A stretch of 64,000 nt of DNA from CALCHA01 sp035548175 (GCA_035548175.1 DASZTO010000027.1:34718-98717); one strand, 5' to 3'. Positions 26,056 through 33,244 are shown, counted from the first letter of the stretch. Program-made: numbers and translations. The notes: generated from the letters alone by a model not told the origin.

Positions 26056-26385
26056 GTGTCTCCTCCCGCCCTGCGCCGCCCTCACATTCTCGACTACCGC
26101 CAGTCTCTCCCCAGCCGCAAGGCCATGGCCGCACTCCGCACCTCATGGCTCCTCGCCGGCTCCGTCGCCCACGGCCTCCTCCTCGCCCTCGTCTTCCTCC
26201 TCGCCGCCCTCCTCCATGACCCCCTCCTCTTCCTCCTCCTCCCACTCGCCCTCCTCCTCGCCTCCGCCGCTTCCGCCGCCGACCGCCTCATCCCCCGTTG
26301 CCTCGGCCAAGGTGCCATCTTCGGCGGTCTCCTCCTCCTCATCCTCGGCTACGGCGCCGGCACCCTCCTCCTCACCGCCATCTGA
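26056..26385 (+). CDS. small two-to-three-helix membrane protein
   Basis: A GTG at 26056 with CGGAGG nine bases upstream starts a 109-residue frame. After a basic N-terminus (RRPHILDYRQSLPSRKAM) come hydrophobic segments WLLAGSVAHGLLLALVFLLA, LLFLLLPLALLLASA and a C-terminal GGLLLLILGYGAGTLLL. No family is recognised. The last 243 bp overlap the 3' end of scpA on the other strand, so one of the two reading frames may not be fully coding. The good ribosome site and membrane-protein charge pattern support this one. Confidence 0.5.
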   Translation: MSPPALRRPHILDYRQSLPSRKAMAALRTSWLLAGSVAHGLLLALVFLLAALLHDPLLFLLLPLALLLASAASAADRLIPRCLGQGAIFGGLLLLILGYGAGTLLLTAI

Positions 26386-27255
26386 CGCACCCGCCCCAAA
26401 CAAAACCTCTTCCCCCGCCTCCCGCGCACGAATCCGAATCTCCCCCAGCGTCTCCCTCTGCTCCACCGCGATCTTCTTCTGCCGAATCAGCTCCAGCGTC
26501 GCCAGAAACAGACCGATCATCTCCGATTTCTTGCTCCGCCCCGCAAACAGCTCCCGCAGCGTCAGCCCCTGCCCCCCAATGCCCCCGCCGTCCCGCTCCA
26601 GCCGATCCAGTATGTCCGCCTGGTGCAGCGAGATCGGTGTGTCGTCATACACCACCTCATGCCCATACGCCGAGTGCCCCACTGACGCCATGATCGCGTT
26701 GAACGCATCGATCAGCCCGAACAGATCCAAATCCTCGATCGCCAGCGGCGCACGACCCTCGCGCTTCGGCACCGCCCGCGGATAACGCGCCGCTTCCGTG
26801 TCCGCCCGCCGCTTCAAATTCCCCGCCGCGTCCTTGAACGCCTTGTACGCCAGCAGCTGCTTCACCAGCTCATACCGCGGATCCGCAAGCTCCTCCACGC
26901 CCCCCGCGCTCGCCTCCCCCGTCTCCCCCGCCGCCGCCACTCGCGGAATCAGCATCCGGCTCTTGATCTCCATCAGCGTCGCCGCCATCACCAGAAACTC
27001 CCCCGCCAGATTGATGTCCACCCGGCTGATCACCTCCACATGCTTCAAATACTGCTCCGTGATCCGCGCAATCGGGATGTCCTTGATGTCCACCTCATCC
27101 CGGCGAATCAAATACAGCAGCAGCTCCAGCGGCCCTGAATAAACGTCCAACTCCACCTTGTACTCATCCTGACCCCCAGACCCTCCCCCAGCACCGACCC
27201 TCCCAGCACCACCCGCACCACCCGCACCACCCAAAGATCGCAAATCATCGCTCAT
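26143..27255 (-). CDS. scpA: segregation and condensation protein A
   Basis: The start is the ATG at 27255 (MSDDLRSLGG). After a Gly-rich leader of 25 residues, the ScpA kleisin core begins KVELDVYSGPLELLLYLIRR and continues DIPIARITEQYLKHV, INLAGEFLVMAATLMEIKSR and LLAYKAFKDAAGNL. A C-terminal winged-helix part (LFLATLELIRQKKIAVEQ) ends near residue 285. It bridges the SMC heads in chromosome condensation. The last 85 residues are an extreme Glu/Gly tail that overlaps a membrane-protein frame on the opposite strand. The 370-residue length exceeds the usual 240-290. No scpB is seen nearby. Confidence 0.9.
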   Translation of the reverse strand: MSDDLRSLGGAGGAGGAGRVGAGGGSGGQDEYKVELDVYSGPLELLLYLIRRDEVDIKDIPIARITEQYLKHVEVISRVDINLAGEFLVMAATLMEIKSRMLIPRVAAAGETGEASAGGVEELADPRYELVKQLLAYKAFKDAAGNLKRRADTEAARYPRAVPKREGRAPLAIEDLDLFGLIDAFNAIMASVGHSAYGHEVVYDDTPISLHQADILDRLERDGGGIGGQGLTLRELFAGRSKKSEMIGLFLATLELIRQKKIAVEQRETLGEIRIRAREAGEEVLFGAGASDGGEEEGAGAVAEDEEEETAEDGTLAEATGDEAVGGGSGGGEEEGEWEEEEEEGVMEEGGEEEDEGEEEAVGDGAGEEP

Positions 27256-27352
27256 ACCCCCGCCACAATATCCGACATCCCCCCAAACACAAAAACCCCA
27301 ACCCACCCCCCATCCCCCATCCCGGCCATTTTCAATGTACGATATACATACA

Positions 27353-27412
27353 ACTTTCGTGTATTTCGTGCCTTTCGTGGCCCATTTACGTCGCCGTCGC
27401 GCCGGGGGGGTG
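27353..27412. repeat. composite dispersed repeat, partial copy 5
   Basis: CTTTCGTGTATTTCGTGCCT and CGTGGCCCATTTACGTCGCC are followed by a G-tract and then the copy breaks off. The A module (CTCCGTG...) is absent and transposase-remnant sequence begins at about 27421. The repeat may have been cut by insertion of the mobile element. Confidence 0.6.
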
Positions 27413-27420
27413 GGGTAAAA

Positions 27421-27582
27421 CGCCTGCCCAAGAGAATTCCGTCATCCGAGGCGCTGCAGCGGCACTGCACGAGCATCCAAAACGAGCGGAACCGCACCAA
27501 CGCCACAGTGAACTGGCAATTCACCGCCGACAACGCCCGCATCAAACTCCAGCGGCTTTACCCATCACTTGAAGTGCGATGA
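27421..27582 (+). pseudogene. C-terminal remnant of a transposase (IS630-like)
   Basis: An open frame without its own start reads RLPKRIPSSEALQRHCTSIQ, then NERNRTNATVNWQFTADNAR and IKLQRLYPSLEVR before a TGA at 27580. The WQFTADNARIKLQRLYP ending resembles the C-terminus of IS630-type DDE transposases. Only about 54 codons remain and no catalytic residues are included. The stop overlaps a possible ATG of the next gene. It marks the left edge of the phage-like island. Family assignment is from memory of the motif and is moderate. Confidence 0.5.
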
Positions 27583-27605
27583 ACCACTACAGTAGGAATC
27601 ACACG

Positions 27606-27980
27606 ATGGATACTTTCGAGAAAGTAGTGGATCCGGGAGAGGGCGGCTTTATCAGCGTCGAGGCAGCGAGGCGGCATCCGCTGCTGGTGGTTGACGGAAA
27701 GCCGGTGCACCTTGCAACGCTCATGCGGTGGATCTACCAGGGACTGCGCGGTGTCAAGCTGGAGGCCCGCGTGGTGGGGGGGAGGTTGGCGGTTTCTCAT
27801 CGCGAAATCCAGGAATTCAACAAGCGCCTGGAGGAGAAGCGGCTTCTCCGACTCGGCCAGCCCAACCGGCGAGCGATCGCGCGGCGGAACGCGGAGGCTG
27901 CGGCCGCGGAGAAGTCGCAGAAACTCCGCAACGCCAATCGCCGGCCGAATCGCGCGCGGCGCCACGTCGCGGCGCGCTGA
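27606..27980 (+). CDS. DUF1580-like planctomycete HTH protein
   Basis: The ATG at 27606 has AGGA eight bases upstream. The 124-residue protein contains FISVEAARRHPLL, VHLATLMRWIYQGLRGVKLE and VVGGRLAVSHREIQEF. This matches the DUF1580 pattern, a short MerR/excisionase-like helix-turn-helix in which a row-R-W-x-x-x-G-L-R-G-V-x-L core is followed by a strand with G-x-L-x-T/S. The C-terminal 50 residues are very basic and probably bind nucleic acid. It opens the island's first operon and is followed after 14 bp by a CsrA-like gene. A role in control or excision of the element is inferred. Confidence 0.65.
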   Translation: MDTFEKVVDPGEGGFISVEAARRHPLLVVDGKPVHLATLMRWIYQGLRGVKLEARVVGGRLAVSHREIQEFNKRLEEKRLLRLGQPNRRAIARRNAEAAAAEKSQKLRNANRRPNRARRHVAAR

Positions 27981-27994
27981 GGGAGGACCGGGCC

Positions 27995-28327
27995 GTGTCG
28001 AACCTTTCCCTCCGCCGCGGGCGCCGGCAGTCGCTCGTGCTCATCGGAGCCGACGGCGGCGAACTGGCGCGCGTCGTCGTCGCCGCGATCGAGGCGGGGC
28101 GCGTCACGTTGCGGGTGGAGGCGGGGGAGCTGGTAACGGTGGCGCGGGGGGAAGTTGCCGCGGGCTGGCGCCCGAGGGCGGTGGTGGGCGCGGTGGTGGG
28201 GGGCATGGAGAGGGCGAGCAAAAACACCGTCGGCGAGGGTTCCTGCCTCGCCGACGGCTACTTCAAGGAGAAATCGCCAAATGTCATCATACCCGAAGAA
28301 AAACCGCAGGAGCAAAGGTCCGCGTGA
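27995..28327 (+). CDS. CsrA-like small regulator
   Basis: A GTG start at 27995 with GGGAGG upstream gives 110 residues. Residues 4-55 (LSLRRGRRQSLVL, ELARVVVAAIEAGRVTLRVE and LVTVARGEV) follow the CsrA strand order. A canonical CsrA reads LVLTRKxGESIxI, then VxVxEVxGxxVRLGIxAP, then VxRxEV. The RNA-binding L-T-R start is altered to LSLRRG and the GIEAP turn to RVEAG, so binding specificity may differ. A 45-residue tail follows. Phage- or island-borne CsrA would act on host or element mRNA. The last 47 bp overlap the next gene. Confidence 0.5.
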   Translation: MSNLSLRRGRRQSLVLIGADGGELARVVVAAIEAGRVTLRVEAGELVTVARGEVAAGWRPRAVVGAVVGGMERASKNTVGEGSCLADGYFKEKSPNVIIPEEKPQEQRSA

Positions 28328-28964
28328 CATACCGGCGCTGCCGCTATTCGCGGCGGAGGTGGCGTGCGATCCGGACGCTCCGCGCCCGCGCCAGGCCGGA
28401 GCTCCTCCGGCACTCCCTGCCTCGCCGCCAGCCCCCGCCCCGCGGACGCGGGATGGCGACGTTACCGAGCCGCCGCCGGCGGGGATGAGCGCATTCGCTC
28501 TTCCCCTGGCAGAACGGCTCGTTTTCGAGCATGTGCAGTCGCGTTCGCGCAAGGCACCGTTCTACTGCGACGACTCCGCCGCCATGATCGCCGCGGATAC
28601 GGGCCTTCCTGTGAACCTGGTCGGGAAGGCGAGACGCGATCTTGTGCGCCTCGGCGTCCTGATGGTTGAGCGGCCGGCGGGATTCGCGCCGCGCGTGGCG
28701 CTGGCGCGATGGCCGTCGCTTCCAGACAATCCCGCCCTGCATCGCATGCCGCTGCGTAAGCACGTGGCCCGGTCCGCCGCGGCATTGGCCACGGTCCTCC
28801 AGGAGGTCGGTCAGCTTGCACGCCAGTTCCTGGAATTGGGCGATGGCGAAACATCCGCCGCGCTCGCGGGCGCGCTGGAACATATTCGGCCGGCATGGGC
28901 GGTGCTGGCGGACACGTCATCGGCAGCGGTGGCGATCGGGGCGCTGGACGGGGAGGTGGAATAA
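28281..28964 (+). CDS. winged-helix protein of unknown function
   Basis: The ATG at 28281 follows AAGGAG. The 227-residue product has a basic/Pro-rich N-terminal 70 residues. Residues about 72-140 (LPLAERLVFEHVQSRSRKAP, MIAADTGLPVNLVGKARRDL and RLGVLMVERP) look like a winged helix of the kind found in replication or partition regulators. A helical C-terminus follows (VARSAAALATVLQEVGQLAR). It overlaps the CsrA-like gene by 47 bp and its TAA overlaps the next ATG. The domain is inferred from pattern only. Confidence 0.5.
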   Translation: MSSYPKKNRRSKGPRDIPALPLFAAEVACDPDAPRPRQAGAPPALPASPPAPAPRTRDGDVTEPPPAGMSAFALPLAERLVFEHVQSRSRKAPFYCDDSAAMIAADTGLPVNLVGKARRDLVRLGVLMVERPAGFAPRVALARWPSLPDNPALHRMPLRKHVARSAAALATVLQEVGQLARQFLELGDGETSAALAGALEHIRPAWAVLADTSSAAVAIGALDGEVE

Positions 28965-29152
28965 TGAGCCTGGCGAATTGGAGCCATATCCTTCCCCCGC
29001 CCGCACCGCCGGTCCCCGCGGCGCCGGACGCGCGATTCGAAGCTAGGCGCGTGCTCTTTCTGGATCAGCTGCGAAGGATCGCAGAGGAGGAAAGGCCGAA
29101 ACCGGCAGCGGGCGCAGCGGCCGCTACGCCGGCGGCGGGGAGGCCGAATTGA
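28964..29152 (+). CDS. small hypothetical protein
   Basis: This 62-residue product starts at an ATG overlapping the previous stop (TAATG) with GGGAGG upstream, and its stop overlaps the TTG start of the next gene. It is Pro/Ala-rich with a central helix (FEARRVLFLDQLRRIAEEE). No family is recognised. The tight coupling on both sides argues for a real gene, perhaps a partner of the replication protein that follows. Confidence 0.5.
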   Translation: MSLANWSHILPPPAPPVPAAPDARFEARRVLFLDQLRRIAEEERPKPAAGAAAATPAAGRPN

Positions 29153-30441
29153 CGAAACCCGCAGACGTCGGAGGAGATGCGGCGGGGGGCGCCCTCTTTG
29201 ATGGTGCCGGTGAGCGCGTGAGGAACGGTTTCTTCCAAGTGCAACACGCGTTCGTCGATCGTTATATGAGTGAGCTCACGCCCATTCAGTTCAAAGTTTT
29301 ATTCACGCTCGCAAGCTACGCTGGCATGGCGCCCGAACGCGTTGCATGGTGCGGGATGGACGCGGTCGCGCGGGCGATCGGAAACAAGGAAACGAAACAT
29401 GCGCGGCGGGCCGTCGGGGAACTGGCGGTGATGGGATTCGTCCGGCGCGTAGCTGAAAGCCAGGGTGGGCGCGGATGTACGGCGGGTTGGGAGGTGGACA
29501 CGAACCCCGCACCGGACCGATTCAGAATGGGCCAAGCGATGCTGAGGGGATCGCGCATTAATTGGAGCCCGCCGACCGACGCCGAGCGCGCGACGATCGA
29601 GGCAATCTATCGCGGTGAACTCCCCGCCCAGTGGACCCGCCAACATGTCCCAAAACCGGGCCGGAATTCGCCCGGAAACCGGGTCGAAATTCGTCCCAAA
29701 ACCGGGTCGAAATTCGCCCGGAAACCGGGTCGAAATTCGCCCGCCTATAAAGAAGTAGAAGAAGCGAAGGAAGAAACAGCAGCAAAAAGGGTCGGCGTGG
29801 GAATGCAGTCGGCCGTCATGCCGGCATCGGGCGGTGCTGCTGCTGATATAGGTCCGTCGGCTTCCCCCCCAGCCGCGGCTCCGCCAGATGTCGCGGAAGA
29901 AGTCAGGCGGGAATTTCGCAATGAGATTAGCCTGGCATTCGCCGAGGGACTCCTCACTAAACTCGCGCCTGAACAAATCAGCCGGTTAGCTCGGGCCTAC
30001 CGCGTACGGGACCCGGCGCGGATTGGGAATCCCGAGGGTCTGATCGCGCACATGCTGAAGCACGGTTTTAGCCCTCCACCCCCCCTGCGCCCGACGCAGT
30101 ATGAGCAAGTTTCAGCGGCGGCCAAAACCGGGTTTGATCCGCCGCAATCTCCGGATCAAACTGGCGGCGGCGAAATCGCTCAAACGGACGCCTATAGCGT
30201 CATCGAAAATGATCGAAAGCTTATCCGGCAGCGGTACGCCGCAATGGTGGATCCGGAGGCACAGCGACTGATCGAACAAGGCGCCGGCGCGATCGCGTCG
30301 CCGGATTTTGAAAAGGAATCGTCGGGCGCGCAGTTGGAATCGCGGCGCCAGCTCGAGGCGATGCATGCCGATTCGATGGCCGCCTCCCCGCGGTTGGGAG
30401 TTGCGGTGGCCGCCGATCGGGATGCGACTGGAGGTCGCTAG
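29149..30441 (+). CDS. phage-type replication initiator-like protein carrying internal iterons
   Basis: A TTG start at 29149 with GGGGAGG five bases upstream gives 430 residues. Residues about 25-110 (FFQVQHAFVDRYMSELTPIQ, KVLFTLASYAGM and HARRAVGELAVMGFVRRV) have the shape of an HTH_36-type winged helix used by replication initiators. The middle (about 165-215) is encoded by four 23-bp DNA repeats and then a Lys/Glu-rich stretch. The C-terminal half (LTKLAPEQISRLARAYRVRD and later helices) may bind a helicase or loader. The layout, with an initiator N-terminus followed by iterons within the gene, mirrors lambda gene O. No helicase gene is present. Confidence 0.6.
   Translation: MTKPADVGGDAAGGALFDGAGERVRNGFFQVQHAFVDRYMSELTPIQFKVLFTLASYAGMAPERVAWCGMDAVARAIGNKETKHARRAVGELAVMGFVRRVAESQGGRGCTAGWEVDTNPAPDRFRMGQAMLRGSRINWSPPTDAERATIEAIYRGELPAQWTRQHVPKPGRNSPGNRVEIRPKTGSKFARKPGRNSPAYKEVEEAKEETAAKRVGVGMQSAVMPASGGAAADIGPSASPPAAAPPDVAEEVRREFRNEISLAFAEGLLTKLAPEQISRLARAYRVRDPARIGNPEGLIAHMLKHGFSPPPPLRPTQYEQVSAAAKTGFDPPQSPDQTGGGEIAQTDAYSVIENDRKLIRQRYAAMVDPEAQRLIEQGAGAIASPDFEKESSGAQLESRRQLEAMHADSMAASPRLGVAVAADRDATGGR
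29653..29790. repeat. four 23-bp iterons plus AT/purine-rich stretch: candidate replication origin
   Basis: Units start at 29653, 29676, 29699 and 29722, exactly 23 bp apart. Each reads AAACCGGGTCGAAATTCG plus CCCGG or a near variant, and each is an imperfect palindrome. The repeats change reading frame from unit to unit because 23 is not a multiple of three, so selection is on DNA rather than protein. A 45-bp A/G-rich tract (29746-29790) follows. A partial fifth unit, AAAACCGGGTTTGATCC, lies near 30124. Confidence 0.75.
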
Positions 30442-30676
30442 GGCCAGCGTGGTGCATGACCCAGGCGGAAGAAAGCGGATCAGTTTCAGGATGCCCAATG
30501 GGCGACGGAGCTCCCTGAGGCTGGGCGTCGTGAGCACCGCGTTCGCCGAGGACGTAAGCCGACGAGTGGGGATAATCATGGAGTGCTTTTCATTGCCTGG
30601 AAACTTGTCCGGGCGCATGATCCGAGCGGGGTTACTGCCGCCGCGTAACCGGCGGCGCTCGCGTGCATCTGGCTAA
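30422..30676 (+). pseudogene. N-terminal fragment of a planctomycete-type tyrosine integrase
   Basis: The 84-codon frame reads MRLEVARASVVHDPGGRKRI, SFRMPNGRRSSLRLG, VVS and, after a shortened helix, LSGRMIRAGLLPPRN. This follows the arm-binding N-terminus common in planctomycete integrases, whose pattern is DPxGRKRIxFxxPdGxRxxIRLGKV. It ends in RNRRRSRASG with no core-binding or catalytic domain, so no recombinase activity is possible. It overlaps the 3' end of the replication gene. It could be a deletion remnant or a small Xis-like leftover. Confidence 0.5.
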
Positions 30677-30691
30677 AGCAGGAGGTTCCCT

Positions 30692-30937
30692 ATGTCAACG
30701 ATCGCATCGGCTACTGCCGGCAATTGGTCGGACACGGCGACCTGGACGGGCAGCGTGGTGCCCGGCCCAAACGACACCGCAACGATCAATCACGCGGTAA
30801 CGCTGGACGCCAATGCCACCGTCGGCGGCATTGATCCTGCGTCGACCGGCACGCTGCTGGCCACGAACAGCCAGCTCCGCCTGCTGGTTGGCGCGGGGGG
30901 CAGGCCGACGCTGATCGGAAAGCCGCTTGTCCTCTGA
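30692..30937 (+). CDS. short G8-domain-like protein
   Basis: The ATG at 30692 follows AGGAGG by seven bases. The 81-residue product reads ATAGNWSDTATWTGSVVPGP, NDTATINHAVTLDANATVGG and later beta strands. This is the start of the G8-type beta-helix motif seen in surface and phage-associated proteins, where G-N-W-S-x-x-x-T-W precedes D-T-A-x-I. Full G8 proteins are much longer, so this is a truncated or minimal form. It lacks a signal peptide. The strong ribosome site suggests that it is still translated. Confidence 0.55.
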   Translation: MSTIASATAGNWSDTATWTGSVVPGPNDTATINHAVTLDANATVGGIDPASTGTLLATNSQLRLLVGAGGRPTLIGKPLVL

Positions 30938-31248
30938 CCGGCCGCGCGGCCGCGCCAGTGGACGTCCATGCATGCTCGCAAACCAACCCACCCCGTCGAT
31001 GCGCGAGGCGAACCGGCCGCCCCCGTGCTGATTGCCGACTCGCGTGTATAATCGCCTGCGCGAGCGGCCATTGCGGCTGCCCGCCTATGGACGGGCTGAC
31101 CTATGACACGATGTCATGCAACAGATTGTACGGGTGGGATTAGGGGAGGCCAAACAAACTGCGGGTCCTTCCTGGCCCCGCGCGCGGTCGAGGCCAACGG
31201 GAACAACCGCAAACCCAGACTGACTTTACGCTACGGGGGAGGGATGGG
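30938..31248. other. non-coding gap with a -10-like TATAAT
   Basis: No convincing gene is visible in these 311 bp. A perfect TATAAT at 31047-31052 (in CGTGTATAAT) could be a -10 element for the HTH gene at 31249, but no -35 at normal spacing was found. The segment may hold the promoter of the second half of the island. Confidence 0.35.
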
Positions 31249-31434
31249 ATGAAGGCAGACGCAGCCTGGGCGAGCACCAAAGCCGCGGCGGCCGCCCTGG
31301 ACAAGTCCGTGTGGACGGTGATCCGCCTGATCGATGCCGGCCGGCTCCGCGCCCGGAACGTCTCGGCCGGCAGGAAGCATCGCCGGTTCGAAATCGACCC
31401 AGACTCCATTGAAGCGTTCAAACGCCCCGCCTGA
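31249..31434 (+). CDS. excisionase-like helix-turn-helix protein
   Basis: This 61-residue protein starts at 31249 after GGGAGGG. It reads WASTKAAAAALDKSVWTVIR, LIDAGRLRARNVSAGRKHRR and FEIDPDSIEAFKR. This is the complete HTH_17/MerR-like fold of small excisionases, with a recognition helix (VWTVIRLIDAG), a wing and a DPDSIEAF C-terminal helix. It may direct excision or repress early genes. It is the first gene after the non-coding gap, with an intact integrase lacking from the island. Confidence 0.7.
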   Translation: MKADAAWASTKAAAAALDKSVWTVIRLIDAGRLRARNVSAGRKHRRFEIDPDSIEAFKRPA

Positions 31435-31542
31435 CCCGCCTGGCGTGCGGCCTTGTGCAAATTGTGCAGAGGCCCGTTCCCCGAAACGATGCCGAACAGG
31501 GGGACGTTTCCAAGGGGTAATACATCCTTTGGAGTGCGCCCC

Positions 31543-31902
31543 ATGCCCGTCTTCACCGACGCCGATACGCTGCGCCCCGGTTTCTCGCTGGCAATGGAGT
31601 TGCTCTGCTCCCTGCCCCCGGCGCCGGCCAGCGTGCCGCTGTCAAAGCTGGTGTCGGACTTGGGGGTGGGATCCCAAGCGGCGGCCCACGAGCTGATCGA
31701 AGAGCTGCGCGTAGCGGGCTTCACCATCCACGTGAACAACTCCACCCAAGGCGCTGGCCGGATCGTATCGGTCCCCCGTACGGGCTGGCTCCGCGCGCTG
31801 GAGGCGGGGCAACGGTACTGGATGGCCATCCAGGAGAACGCCCCCGACGCCGCTGTGAGCATGGCCGCGGATGCGGCACCCCCCGCCGTCGCCGCGGCGT
31901 GA
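31543..31902 (+). CDS. winged-helix regulator-like protein
   Basis: The ATG at 31543 (MPVFTDADTLRPGF) is chosen for its GGAG upstream. The 119-residue protein has a helix, ASVPLSKLVSDLGVGSQAAA, and HELIEELRVAGFTIHVN, followed by a beta wing and RALEAGQRYWMAIQ. This fits a DeoR/type-11 winged helix. An Ala-rich tail ends it. Its role in the element is unknown. It may control the late genes, given its place upstream of them. Confidence 0.5.
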   Translation: MPVFTDADTLRPGFSLAMELLCSLPPAPASVPLSKLVSDLGVGSQAAAHELIEELRVAGFTIHVNNSTQGAGRIVSVPRTGWLRALEAGQRYWMAIQENAPDAAVSMAADAAPPAVAAA

Positions 31903-31979
31903 AAGGTGGCTTGCCGTCGGCCCCCTCCTTTCCCCAACCCCAGCATTTCCCCCGACCGAATCCTTCCCCTGGAGAACCG

Positions 31980-32255
31980 ATGAACCGTTCCATGCTCCGT
32001 CACACCCCGTTTATTTCCGCGCTCTTCGCCGTCGCCAGGGGCGCGGTCTTCGGCGGCCGGCCAGCGGATGCGGCCGCGGCGCAGCAGGCGCGCGACGAGG
32101 CCGCCCGCGTGCTGGAGGCGGTCAGCCGGCCGAAAGGGCGGCACGGGTTTCCGACCTGTCGATACCGCGCCTGCCTCGCCCTCCGCCGGGCCAGGCGAAA
32201 GCTGGAGCGGCAGCGGCGCCATGATGCCCAGCGACGCCTGCGCCCGGCCAGGTGA
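31980..32255 (+). CDS. small basic hypothetical protein
   Basis: The ATG at 31980 follows GGAG by five bases. The 91-residue product is very basic, with an Ala-rich centre (GRPADAAAAQQARDEAARVL) and a C-terminus rich in Arg (LALRRARRKLERQRRHDAQR). It might bind nucleic acid. No family is recognised and codon evidence is modest, so the call is tentative. Confidence 0.4.
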   Translation: MNRSMLRHTPFISALFAVARGAVFGGRPADAAAAQQARDEAARVLEAVSRPKGRHGFPTCRYRACLALRRARRKLERQRRHDAQRRLRPAR

Positions 32256-32365
32256 GCGAGCGTGCAACGAACGTGCAACGGCGCGCCCACCGTTTCCCGC
32301 GCGCGCGAGCTATCGTGTCCCTGTGCGCATGCCGGCAGTAACGGCAGCGTGAGCAGAGGTGTTCG

Positions 32366-32926
32366 ATGGCTGATGAGACTTTCAAGGCGGAGTTGCGGGT
32401 GGCGATTTCGGAGTACGGCCCGCAGGCGGCCGCGTGGATGGCGGAGGGGCGCGAGGCGGCGGAGATGGCGGCGCTCGCGCGGCTGGGGGGAACGCCGCTG
32501 GGGGAGAAGCTCTCAGCGTGCAAGCCGCGACTTCTGACCGGGGCGGAGGCGGCGGAACTTTTCGGCCTGAGCGCCAACGCCTGGCTTGAACGGTCGCGGC
32601 GCGGGCGCCTTCCTGACCCCGTCAAGATCGGAGCGACGCTGCGGTGGCGCACGTCGGACCTGGCGGAGTGGGCAGCGGGGGGATGCCCGATCGGCGGTGT
32701 GCCGCGGGCGGCGCCCCAGCCCGACATCCTCGAGCGCGCCAATGGGGGGACCGACGCGTTGATCGACATCTCGCCGGCGGCGGCCGCGGCCATGGCCGGA
32801 TTGAGTGTGACCGGACTCGCCAACTTCGCGCGAACCGGGCTGGCACCGGCCCCAAATGCACGCGGCCGATTCGGAACGCAGACTATGCTCGCTTGGATTC
32901 GGGACGGCTGCCCTCGCGTGAAATGA
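32366..32926 (+). CDS. protein with two tandem AlpA/excisionase-like HTH units
   Basis: This 186-residue protein carries two related units. The first is at about 53-105 (LLTGAEAAELFGLSANAWLE, RRGRLPDPVKIGATLRWRTS and DLAEWAAGGCP). The second is at about 132-185 (LIDISPAAAAAMAGLSVTGL, ANFARTGLAPAP and LAWIRDGCP). Both follow the AlpA-like pattern of a HTH, a beta wing and a terminal helix ending DGCP/GGCP. The doubled unit suggests binding to two half-sites on one DNA face. The first 50 residues are helical and acidic. It may regulate the late module that follows. Confidence 0.55.
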   Translation: MADETFKAELRVAISEYGPQAAAWMAEGREAAEMAALARLGGTPLGEKLSACKPRLLTGAEAAELFGLSANAWLERSRRGRLPDPVKIGATLRWRTSDLAEWAAGGCPIGGVPRAAPQPDILERANGGTDALIDISPAAAAAMAGLSVTGLANFARTGLAPAPNARGRFGTQTMLAWIRDGCPRVK

Positions 32927-32977
32927 TCGCGCCCCGCGCACGGCTTTTCTTCTTTCCCCAGGACCAGGAGAATCACG

Positions 32978-33244
32978 ATGTCAAACCCTGAACACGGTAC
33001 GCCGCCCTTTTTTATGAAGGATCTGGAGCCGATCACGCCCGAGGCGCTTCGGAAGCGGTACTTCGAGCTGGCCGGCGAGCTGGCAAAAATCACCGGCCAG
33101 CACGTCAAGCTTCGCGGCGAGCAAGAGAGCGTGCGCAGCGCGCCCATCGCCCCTCAGACTCCCGCAGTTGTGGCCAAGCTCAGGGAGCAGGAGATTCGGT
33201 TGCTGCAGGCCGAGCTTGCCGTGCAATCGGATTTATCCGACTGA
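32978..33244 (+). CDS. hypothetical protein, frame interrupted by an in-frame TGA
   Basis: The ATG at 32978 follows AGGAG. The first 88 residues are largely helical (LRKRYFELAGELAKITGQHV, VVAKLREQEIRLLQAELAVQ). A TGA at 33242 ends them, but the same frame then continues 105 codons without a stop. The full frame would encode about 194 residues. A small hairpin, TCGGATTTATCCGA, lies directly before the TGA. Either a nonsense mutation has split the gene or the stop is read through. Its place upstream of the tail genes suggests a late structural or assembly protein. Confidence 0.5.
   Translation: MSNPEHGTPPFFMKDLEPITPEALRKRYFELAGELAKITGQHVKLRGEQESVRSAPIAPQTPAVVAKLREQEIRLLQAELAVQSDLSD

Noticed and set aside
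26143..26400. Frameshift error at the scpA 3' end
   Set aside because: Both opposite frames are open with consistent GC3, so a sequencing error is not needed. The overlap is reported instead.
29653..29744. CRISPR array
   Set aside because: The 23-bp units are directly adjacent with no spacers and lie inside a coding frame, so they are iterons rather than a CRISPR.
30958..31143. 61-codon Cys-rich frame in the island's non-coding gap
   Set aside because: It has no ribosome site and an odd composition, and a better-supported HTH gene follows.
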